Below are positions 57,644 to 64,000 of a stretch of 64,000 bases of DNA, one piece after another (the stretch's first letter is position 1; every line of letters begins with the position of its first letter). Origin of the DNA: Arenicellales bacterium (GTDB lineage Bacteria > Pseudomonadota > Gammaproteobacteria > Arenicellales > JAJDZL01); NCBI GenBank assembly GCA_958295885.1, contig OY282380.1:3410001-3474000 (forward strand). Reading direction: 5' to 3'. The notes under the pieces are model-generated. The model searched no databases and was not told where the DNA came from. It worked only from the letters and a program-made list of their open reading frames with translations. A program made the translations under genes and the position numbers.

Positions 57644-58894
57644 ATGATTCGTCCTTTCGAACTGTTCATTGGTTTTCGATACATCCGAGCAAGGCGAAAC
57701 ACTCGCTTTATTTCCTTTATTACAGGCACATCAGTACTTGGAATCATTATTGGAGTTTGGGCCCTGATTTCAGTGCTTTCGGTAATGAATGGTTTTGAAC
57801 GCGAACTGAAGGAGAGAATTCTTACAGTTGCTTCGCACATTCAAATCAGCGGTTCCAGCGGTTGGTTGAGAAATTGGCAGCAAGTAATGACCAATGTCGA
57901 AAACGTTCAGGATGTGGATGCTCAGTCGCCGTACATTCTCAGTCACGGAATGCTCAAAGCGAACAATAGAGTCAGTCCGACACTGGTTCGAGGTGTGGTT
58001 CCCCAGTACGAGGATGATGTTTCATCAATCGGATCTCATTTGGAGGTTGGTGAGCTTGCAAGCTTAGTATCGGGTGAATTTGGCATTATTCTCGGCGACG
58101 AGCTCGCAAAACGACTTGGAGTGACCGATATTGGTGACGCTGTTGTATTGATCAGCACCGTCGGAAGATCGACACCGGTGGGGGTCGTACCACGCGTGAA
58201 GAGATTTACTGTAGTTGGTGTTTTCAATTTGAACTTCTATGAGTACGACAATGGTTTGGCGCTGGTTCATCTTGATGATCTTTCGGTACTGCAGCGAACT
58301 GGAAATCAAGTATCCGGTCTGCGAATCAAGACCGATGATGTTTTTAAGACCCCGTTGGTTGTTCGTGATATCAAACAGACGCTGGGAGGTGGTTTTCAGG
58401 TCTGGGATTGGACGCGGGAATATCGGAATCTATTTGAAGCGCTCAAAATCGAACGAAGGGTGATGTTCATAATCCTGCTGCTGATTATCGCAGTCGCTGC
58501 TTTTAACATCGTATCTTCCTTGGTCATGCTGGTTTCTGACAAAAAATCGGACATCGCTGTTTTAAGAACAATTGGAGCCAGTCCGAAGAGCATCATGGTA
58601 ATTTTCATCGTGCATGGTGTGACGATTGGAATTGTTGGAACCGTCATCGGCGTAATTGCTGGTGTCTTCACCGGGATTCACCTTGAAACACTGATTCCTT
58701 GGGCTGAAGAGCTGTTTGCAACGGAATTTTTTCCAGATGACATTTACATCATTTCCAAGTTTCCCGCAGAACTGATATGGGATGACGTCATAAAAATCGC
58801 CGGCGCATCTACGGTGTTGAGTCTGCTGGCAACAATTTACCCTGCATGGCGCGCATCCAAAGTTCAGCCAGCCGAGGCTTTGAGATATGACTGA
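57644..58894 (+). CDS. lolC: lipoprotein-releasing ABC permease (LolC/LolE type)
   Basis: 416 residues. One membrane helix near residues 25-50, a large periplasmic domain, and three helices in the C-terminal third. Matches FIGFRYIRARRNTRFISFIT, GVWALISVLSVMNGFERELK and, late, DIAVLRTIGASPKSIMVIF. It releases outer-membrane lipoproteins from the inner membrane with LolD. Only one permease gene is seen here, so the complex may use a single LolF-like permease, or a second gene may be elsewhere. Overlaps lolD by eight nt. Confidence 0.92.
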   Translation: MIRPFELFIGFRYIRARRNTRFISFITGTSVLGIIIGVWALISVLSVMNGFERELKERILTVASHIQISGSSGWLRNWQQVMTNVENVQDVDAQSPYILSHGMLKANNRVSPTLVRGVVPQYEDDVSSIGSHLEVGELASLVSGEFGIILGDELAKRLGVTDIGDAVVLISTVGRSTPVGVVPRVKRFTVVGVFNLNFYEYDNGLALVHLDDLSVLQRTGNQVSGLRIKTDDVFKTPLVVRDIKQTLGGGFQVWDWTREYRNLFEALKIERRVMFIILLLIIAVAAFNIVSSLVMLVSDKKSDIAVLRTIGASPKSIMVIFIVHGVTIGIVGTVIGVIAGVFTGIHLETLIPWAEELFATEFFPDDIYIISKFPAELIWDDVIKIAGASTVLSLLATIYPAWRASKVQPAEALRYD

Positions 58895-59573
58895 TGTAGT
58901 GCTTCGAGCCAATGCGGTTTCAAAATACTTTTGGCAGGGGAAAAGTGAAATTCGCGTATTGAAGAACATTGAACTGGAAGTCCGACATGGAGAGCAGATT
59001 GCAATTGTCGGTTCATCCGGTACGGGCAAGAGCACGCTGCTTCATCTGTTGGCTGGATTGGATTCTCCTACGAGCGGCAGCATCGAGTTGAACGGGTTGA
59101 ATTTATCGAACCTCAACGAATCGGACCGGGGTAAGCTGCGCAATGAAGTCTTAGGATTTGTCTATCAGTTTCATCACCTGCTGCCCGAATTTACAGCTCT
59201 CGAAAACGTGATGATGCCACTATTGGTCAGACGAAGAAAAACGGAAAAAGTCCGACAGGAGGCAATGAGTCTGCTTGACAAAGTTGGACTTTCGCACAGG
59301 ATCAATCACAAACCCGGTGAACTCTCCGGTGGAGAGCGGCAACGAGCGGCGATCGCCCGCGCCCTTATCATTCAGCCTTTGTGCCTGCTTGCGGATGAAC
59401 CGACAGGAAACATCGACCGTCAGAACGCGAAAGCCGTTCAGCAGTTGATGGTGGATCTGGACCGAGATTTGCAGGTGAGTTTGATCGTAGCGACTCATGA
59501 CATGCAGCTGGCAGCTTCAATGAACCGAATCTATCAGCTCCAAGACGGCGTGCTCAGGGTCTATGAACAGTGA
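58887..59573 (+). CDS. lolD: lipoprotein-releasing ABC transporter ATPase
   Basis: 228 residues. Walker A GSSGTGKST, Q-loop, the ABC signature LSGGERQR, Walker B LLADEPTGN and switch histidine ATHD. N-terminal half also has the FQFHHLLPEFTALENV-type LolD motif (read here YQFHHLLPEFTALENV). Cytoplasmic ATPase driving lipoprotein release to the Lol pathway. Required for the surface lipoprotein of the Slam locus to reach the outer membrane. Confidence 0.95.
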   Translation: MTDVVLRANAVSKYFWQGKSEIRVLKNIELEVRHGEQIAIVGSSGTGKSTLLHLLAGLDSPTSGSIELNGLNLSNLNESDRGKLRNEVLGFVYQFHHLLPEFTALENVMMPLLVRRRKTEKVRQEAMSLLDKVGLSHRINHKPGELSGGERQRAAIARALIIQPLCLLADEPTGNIDRQNAKAVQQLMVDLDRDLQVSLIVATHDMQLAASMNRIYQLQDGVLRVYEQ

Positions 59574-59585
59574 TCAGGCAGGTGG

Positions 59586-60329
59586 CTAACAGTGAACGAC
59601 AACCTCCGAGTATTCTTCCAAAGTAAATAAATTGACTTGATTCACCGTTGATTCTCGAACGTTCGCGATTCTGAAATCCAGCTGGAGTCGAAATTCAAAC
59701 TCGTCTAGAAATTTTTCAAAGAGGGTGCCGCCTAGCGCACCCAAAGCATAAAAGCAGTTTTCGTTCTCATCATATTCCAGCAAGATGGTCGCAATGGGTT
59801 GAGGCGCCGGTCCACCTAACACCTTGCCGCCGTTTTGGGCATCATACACGCTGCGCTCTGAACAGCAGTAAATTATCTTCTCTTTCTCCTGACGATTTTG
59901 ATTCTCGTCAAAATAGACAACTTTGGAATGTCTGTAGTTCAGAAAACTGACGGCTTTTGCCGGATATGTCATTCGGTGAGCGCAGATTGCAGAATAGCAC
60001 ACGATTGAATGATCCGGACCCGCCCCTCCTGGCCAAACATAATCTTCTCCCGATTCGGTGGTCAATGTGATTTGATGACTGATGCGATTCCCGACATTGA
60101 AAATCATGCATGGTGTGGTGACATAGGGATAATTGAAAATGTAGGTTTGTCCAGGTTGGAAGTCTTCGGCTCCAATGGGAGTCTTGTTGCGCATCAGCTG
60201 AACGCGTTCAGCGTACTGCCTGGTGGTTGCGGACTGTGCGTGAGTGGGATGCCAAGTGGCGAATGCTGCCGCATAGGTGCCGCATACTTTTAAAAATTTT
60301 CTTCGATTTTTCCGATCTGAATTATTCAT
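59586..60329 (-). CDS. Tat-exported Rieske-like protein with an altered ligand
   Basis: 247 residues from ATG 60329, which overlaps the preceding stop. The N-terminus has a twin-arginine signal (NRRKFLKVCG, then hydrophobic residues to HAQ). A Rieske-type first half C116-x-H118 (ICAHRM) is followed by C155-C156-S-E-R159, where the Rieske motif C-x-x-H would need His; a single base (CGC versus CAC) separates the two. GGPAPQP follows. Probably a periplasmic electron-transfer protein with one changed or missing ligand. Last gene of the putative formate dehydrogenase cluster. Confidence 0.7.
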   Translation of the reverse strand: MNNSDRKNRRKFLKVCGTYAAAFATWHPTHAQSATTRQYAERVQLMRNKTPIGAEDFQPGQTYIFNYPYVTTPCMIFNVGNRISHQITLTTESGEDYVWPGGAGPDHSIVCYSAICAHRMTYPAKAVSFLNYRHSKVVYFDENQNRQEKEKIIYCCSERSVYDAQNGGKVLGGPAPQPIATILLEYDENENCFYALGALGGTLFEKFLDEFEFRLQLDFRIANVRESTVNQVNLFTLEEYSEVVVHC

Positions 60330-61074
60330 TGTGTTGAAATTTACGAAGGAGTTCAGCAATTTCTGTCTGGTTGGCTACGGCGGCTCTTCCTAAGGCTGTA
60401 TATCCGAATTTGTCTTCAATATCAAGGTTTGGATTATATTCAAGCAGAACCATTACGACTTCCTTGTTTCCATTGGCAACCGCATGATGTAGCGAAGTTG
60501 CGCCATTTTCATCTTGGAGGTCGATGTTCGTTTCAGGATGCTCCAGCAGTGAGTGGACCGCTTCTCGATATCCCGCAAATGACGCACGCATCAGCGGTGT
60601 CCATTGATAGGTGTCGCGATGATTGGCATCTGCTCCGCGTGCGAGCAGGTATTCAATTGCTTGACTATGACCTTTTGCGGCCATGACCATCAAAGCTGTC
60701 CAGCCAAATTTGGCAGTTACATTCACTTCCGCACCATGGTCAACCAGCAGTTTTACGATAGATTGATTGGATTGAATTGCTGAGTACATCAATGGGGTGC
60801 CCCCATTGTTGTTTCGAGCGTTCACGTCGGCACCCGCTCGCAATAAAGCTTCCGTAACATCCGTCAGTCCGTGCTTCGACGTCAGCATCAGAGCGGTTCT
60901 GCCGTCTGCCAATCGAGCATCGACATCAGGTATTTGATCGATCATTGCACTTAATCGATCAAAGTCATGTTCTTTAAGCGCCTTTAAAAACTTTGTCGTA
61001 TCTGCCCACGCTACAGACTTTAACGCAATGAGAGTAAAGGCTATTACGATCGTTGAAAGTTGTTTGAACAGCAT
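60322..61074 (-). CDS. exported ankyrin-repeat protein
   Basis: 250 residues. Signal peptide (MLFKQLSTIVIAFTLIALKS, cleaved near AWA-D) followed by about six ankyrin repeats, for instance DGRTALMLTSKHGLTDVTEAL, GGTPLMYSAIQSNQSIVKLL and GATSLHHAVANGNKEVVMVL. Periplasmic protein-protein adaptor. Its last codons overlap the start of the Rieske-like gene (ATGAATAA), so the two are likely coupled and perhaps interacting. Confidence 0.88.
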   Translation of the reverse strand: MLFKQLSTIVIAFTLIALKSVAWADTTKFLKALKEHDFDRLSAMIDQIPDVDARLADGRTALMLTSKHGLTDVTEALLRAGADVNARNNNGGTPLMYSAIQSNQSIVKLLVDHGAEVNVTAKFGWTALMVMAAKGHSQAIEYLLARGADANHRDTYQWTPLMRASFAGYREAVHSLLEHPETNIDLQDENGATSLHHAVANGNKEVVMVLLEYNPNLDIEDKFGYTALGRAAVANQTEIAELLRKFQHNE

Positions 61075-61089
61075 AGATCATAAATAATA

Positions 61090-61671
61090 TTACTGTATGG
61101 ATGAAGAAGAAAACGCTCGATTGGAGCCTACGCTGCGAAACTCGTAATGCGAAACTACTTCCCGAAGAGCCGATTCAACGTCGTAGGTTCCGGTCAATCG
61201 AATAAATGCATCATGTCTTGTTGCATCATCGAGCACCTGCTGAAATGCTGCGTGTTCAGTTCCTCCCAAACGATTTTGCTGGCTGTGAATGATCCAGTAC
61301 GCTGAATCTGAGAAAAACCATTTTAGCGCATTCTGCTGAGTCAGCAGTCGAATCGTTTCAAAATGGGCACTGATGTGACCCGGTGTTAGAAGCACTTCGC
61401 CGATGAGGGGATTGTCCTGTCGGGTAAACACTTCAAAGCGAATCACGATCACGGCTGCATTGTTATGGTCAATCAGGTCCGTTTCGACACTGACTGGAAC
61501 GGTAGAACTGAGACGGGACAAAATTCTTCGATCGTCCTTGCTTTCTCTTCCCCCTAACTGAAAAAAGATTGCCGATTCCCAATCACCACCGTCAATCTGC
61601 ACCGGCAGGCATGTGGCGCCAGAGCCAGTGTAATCCATGCTTTTTCGAATGAATTCTGGAAATCTCTTCAC
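61090..61671 (-). CDS. hypothetical protein
   Basis: 193 residues, no signal peptide or membrane helix. The sequence mixes strands and helices (DWESAIFFQLGGRE, VSVETDLIDHNNAAVIVIRF) and includes GEVLLTPGHISAHFETIRLL. I do not recognise the family. It lies on the minus strand 15 nt upstream of the ankyrin gene and 105 nt downstream of fdhC, so it may belong to the same operon. Confidence 0.7.
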   Translation of the reverse strand: MKRFPEFIRKSMDYTGSGATCLPVQIDGGDWESAIFFQLGGRESKDDRRILSRLSSTVPVSVETDLIDHNNAAVIVIRFEVFTRQDNPLIGEVLLTPGHISAHFETIRLLTQQNALKWFFSDSAYWIIHSQQNRLGGTEHAAFQQVLDDATRHDAFIRLTGTYDVESALREVVSHYEFRSVGSNRAFSSSSIQ

Positions 61672-61776
61672 GGTTTATGACACTGACCGATGCTGCTGCA
61701 TAGCGTTTTCGATAAAAAACGCATCTTCAGCCATAAGACTAAAGATGCGTCTGAAGTTTTTCGTTGAGCTGAAGGA

Positions 61777-62877
61777 TCAGCTGCTCATTTGTGCGGACCG
61801 GCTCGGTGCACCCTCCGCAGATTCAGCATCCACTACTGTATCTTTCACGTCTTCATACCAAAGATCATGATGCTGTTCTGCCCATTCAACGCTAACGTGT
61901 CCTTTTGTCATTGCGTCAAGAGAACCTTCGGAACCGAAAGTACCGATATAAGCGTGACCGAAGAACACTGCAATCCATAAAAGAGCGCATACCGCATGTA
62001 CTGTATGCATTGTTTGTGCCATTTCCCTGGTATTTTCGACGCCAAAGTATTGATCCAGCCAGCCGATCAACGCAAATCCGGAAATACAGACTGCGCCGAG
62101 TCCGAGCAGAATCACAATCCAGAACCACAGTTTTTCACCGCCGTTCGCCTTGCCGGCGCTTGGATGTGCTGAACCTACGATACCGCCGCCTTTCGCGAAC
62201 CAAGCGATGTCCGTTCCGGTCGGTATGTTGTGCCGCAGCCAGCAGAAGAACATCAGAATGGGTCCAATTGCAAAGAATGGCCCCAGTGTGTTGTGTGCGT
62301 TGATTGAGAAGCTGGCCCAAAAAGAAAATCCTGAAGGGCCTAGCAGAGGTATGAGGACAGCTCGTCCGAACAGCAGGCTCAAGCCGGTAATCGCAAGAAC
62401 TACAAATAAGGTTGCAGTGTACCAGTGAAGGGTTCTTTCTAGGACTGTCCAGCGTGGAACACGTTTTCCAGATGGTTTTTTATCAAGGTCAATACGTCCC
62501 CGCGATGCGAAGAAGGCTATTATCGCGACAACGACGACAAATAGAAACCAGCCACCGTAATTGCCGATGAGTCCATTGCGAACCTGTCGCCAATTTTGCC
62601 CGGTGATGTTGTACAAAACGTTGGTTTCGATATTAGTATCGGACCCTGTGACTGAACTGTATCCAACACCGCCTTCTCGGACTACCCGCCAAAAATTGGA
62701 TCGTTGATTTGTATCGCTAGCAGCTTGCTGTGCCTGAACTGTTGTTAGTGATTCCGGGAGCAGGTAACCTGTCATTGGCAAGATCATTGCACATGCGACG
62801 ATGAGGACTAAGCTCCATGTCATCATGCGACGGCGTCTCGACCTTCCAGAATTCAAAATTCTATTTGGCGTGGCCAT
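61777..62877 (-). CDS. fdhC: formate dehydrogenase gamma subunit, cytochrome b556 type
   Basis: 366 residues. After a membrane-anchored N-terminal helix (residues about 20-42) and a periplasmic stretch, four helices of the FdnI/FdoI family are seen, with haem-ligand histidines in ERTLHWYTATLFVVL, NAHNTLGPFF and MHTVHAVCALLWIA. Membrane subunit passing electrons from the FdhA/FdhB unit to quinone. Strong ribosome site (GAGGAG) upstream. Confidence 0.9.
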   Translation of the reverse strand: MATPNRILNSGRSRRRRMMTWSLVLIVACAMILPMTGYLLPESLTTVQAQQAASDTNQRSNFWRVVREGGVGYSSVTGSDTNIETNVLYNITGQNWRQVRNGLIGNYGGWFLFVVVVAIIAFFASRGRIDLDKKPSGKRVPRWTVLERTLHWYTATLFVVLAITGLSLLFGRAVLIPLLGPSGFSFWASFSINAHNTLGPFFAIGPILMFFCWLRHNIPTGTDIAWFAKGGGIVGSAHPSAGKANGGEKLWFWIVILLGLGAVCISGFALIGWLDQYFGVENTREMAQTMHTVHAVCALLWIAVFFGHAYIGTFGSEGSLDAMTKGHVSVEWAEQHHDLWYEDVKDTVVDAESAEGAPSRSAQMSS

Positions 62878-62992
62878 ATGTATAACTCCTCGTTTCAGTA
62901 TCAGCTATGTAGCCAATTGTTAATTTGTTTTTTACTCGTTAATTAATTCGTTCTGATGATGCGCCAGCGCAGGAGCATCTTTACTAGCCAAA

Positions 62993-63190
62993 TTACCGAT
63001 CAATCTGAACGGTTTGAAAACGTTCACCGAGCACACTCGACTGAGATCCTTTACTGAGCAGCGCATCGTCACTGCCCAAATAGACCCCCGGTTGATGTAA
63101 GACTACATCTGCGTCTTCAAGGCATCCGCTCAGCATGCCCAAGCTAGCAATTAGGATAAGAATCACAAATAGCTTTCTCATTTCACTCAA
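62993..63190 (-). CDS. small lipoprotein in the formate dehydrogenase cluster
   Basis: 65 residues (or 62 from the second methionine MRKLF). Signal peptide MRKLFVILILIASLGML and lipobox LSGC; the mature part is about 44 residues with LHQPGVYLGSDDALL. Lies between fdhB and fdhC. I do not know its function; small lipoproteins at this place could help anchor the complex. Confidence 0.75.
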   Translation of the reverse strand: MSEMRKLFVILILIASLGMLSGCLEDADVVLHQPGVYLGSDDALLSKGSQSSVLGERFQTVQIDR

Positions 63191-63247
63191 ACCACTCCGG
63201 TTTAATCTACTGATTATTTCAAAAAATCAATTTATTTATCATGTAGG

Positions 63248-63277
63248 GAAAAGGAGGAAGTCTTCTTCCTCCTTTTC
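63248..63277. terminator. 13-bp hairpin between fdhB and the small lipoprotein
   Basis: GAAAAGGAGGAAG (63248-63260) pairs with CTTCCTCCTTTTC (63265-63277), loop TCTT. The stem is A-rich at one side and T-rich at the other, so it would read as a terminator-like hairpin in the minus direction after fdhB. It could lower expression of the downstream small lipoprotein and fdhC or protect the fdhB message. Confidence 0.6.
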
Positions 63278-63289
63278 TCATACTTAATG

Positions 63290-63877
63290 CTATCCAGATG
63301 GATAAGCAGTTTCCCATCCCCAAGTTTGAGGACGACCACCACGCTGCAGAATGCGTTCGCGGTAAATGTCAGCGATTATGTCGCCGTCACCTGCAATGAG
63401 TGCTTTAGTCGCACACATTTCAGCGCATAACGGTAGTTTGCCTTCAGCAATTCGATTGCGTCCATACATTTCGTATTCCGCATCCGAATTGTCATCCAGC
63501 GGACCGCCGGCGCAGAAGGTGCACTTGTCCATTTTTCCACGTACGCCAAACGCCTGTTCCTGCGGGTACTGCGGTGCGCCAAAGGGGCACGCGTAGAAGC
63601 AATAGCCGCAGCCAATGCACAGGTCTTTGTCGTGCAGAACGATCCCATCATCCGTTGTATAGAAACAATCGACAGGACAGACTGCAGCACAAGGCGCGTC
63701 TGTGCAGTGCATGCAAGCGACCGAGATAGATTTTTCACCGGGATTGCCATCATCCAAGACGACGACGCGCCGACGATTGACGCCCCATGGGACCTCATTC
63801 TCGTTTTTACAGGCAGTAACACAACCGTTGCACTCGATACAGCGCTCGGCATCACATAGAAACTTCATTCTAGCCAT
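63290..63877 (-). CDS. fdhB: formate dehydrogenase iron-sulfur subunit (FDH beta)
   Basis: 195 residues, four 4Fe-4S clusters: CIECNGCVTACKNE, CMHCTDAPCAAVCPVDC, CIGCGYCFYACPFG and the later CTFC/CAEMC group. No membrane anchor. The plan is that of FDH3-type beta subunits. A perfect TAGGAGGT Shine-Dalgarno sits upstream. Passes electrons from the FdhA active site to the membrane gamma subunit. Confidence 0.92.
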   Translation of the reverse strand: MARMKFLCDAERCIECNGCVTACKNENEVPWGVNRRRVVVLDDGNPGEKSISVACMHCTDAPCAAVCPVDCFYTTDDGIVLHDKDLCIGCGYCFYACPFGAPQYPQEQAFGVRGKMDKCTFCAGGPLDDNSDAEYEMYGRNRIAEGKLPLCAEMCATKALIAGDGDIIADIYRERILQRGGRPQTWGWETAYPSG

Positions 63878-63889
63878 ATCTCATACCTC

Positions 63890-64000
63890 CTAAGTTGTGA
63901 CCTTGCAGAGAGTGACTTTCGTCTCCTGCATTTGAGTTACTGAATCATATCCGTAGGTAAACGCCGTATTGCATGCCTCACCTCGGATGTAAGGTGCAGT
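63890..64000 (-). CDS. fdhA: formate dehydrogenase alpha subunit, 3' end only
   Basis: Last 36 codons on the minus strand, stop at 63890-63892: TAPYIRGEACNTAFTYGYDS and ending LCKVTT. The GEACN segment resembles the C-terminal end of molybdopterin formate dehydrogenase alpha chains. Together with fdhB 12 nt downstream, the identity is supported by position. Whether it has selenocysteine or cysteine lies outside the window. Confidence 0.7.
   Translation of the reverse strand, partial: TAPYIRGEACNTAFTYGYDSVTQMQETKVTLCKVTT

Overview
The window is bacterial chromosome, most probably from a gammaproteobacterium. The grounds are the continuous rpoC-rpsL-rpsG-fusA-tuf-S10-spc-alpha gene order, a fused PntA paired with PntB, prfB with its programmed +1 frameshift followed by lysS, a dapB-carA-carB block, LolCD, and a tRNA-Ser with an encoded CCA. 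Base composition looks moderate (mid-40s % GC by eye), with one GC-richer gene (tuf) and an AT-richer island near 49-51 kb. Decayed genes, insertion-sequence relics and loose coding density in two regions would fit a host-associated or otherwise relaxed genome; that is inference.

Layout. 1-22.2 kb: the 3' part of rpoC, then the whole str/S10/spc/alpha ribosomal superoperon, all on the + strand. RpoC carries an unusual insertion of about 107 residues made of AENEKIR-like heptads. 22.5-28.4 kb: SAM hydrolase (DUF62), DUF924, malate dehydrogenase, a GT2 glycosyltransferase, then a tight nucleoside phosphorylase / SPL-type radical SAM / SDR cassette whose three genes all start with TTG. 28.4-32.6 kb: a low-density decayed region with a frameshifted hypothetical gene and three degenerate copies of a small membrane-anchor plus coiled-coil gene. 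32.6-36.0 kb: a two-gene McrBC-type restriction system. 36.4-40.9 kb: a Slam-type outer-membrane protein overlapping the gene of a large TbpB-like surface lipoprotein that has seven 65-residue tandem repeats. 41.6-47.9 kb: dapB, carA, carB and a Bax-inhibitor-1 family membrane protein.

48.2-51.7 kb: an accessory island with VapBC, relics of IS1595- and IS256-family transposases, an HI1419-like toxin with a short antitoxin, an HNH relic, and an orphan Fur-box-like sequence. 51.75-59.6 kb: tRNA-Ser(UGA), pntB/pntA on the minus strand, then prfB-lysS-lolC-lolD on the plus strand. 59.6-64 kb, minus strand: the end of fdhA, fdhB, a small lipoprotein, fdhC, an unknown gene, a periplasmic ankyrin protein and a Rieske-like protein lacking the expected second histidine.

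How the genes work together: the first third makes the translation apparatus, SecY and two RNA polymerase subunits. The formate dehydrogenase block feeds electrons from formate into the membrane, and PntAB links NADH and NADPH pools to the proton gradient. LolCD moves lipoproteins toward the outer membrane, where the Slam protein would present the repeat lipoprotein at the surface. The strongest leads for new biology are the RpoC heptad insertion, the Slam/repeat-lipoprotein pair, the phosphorylase/SPL/SDR cassette and the decaying coiled-coil gene family.
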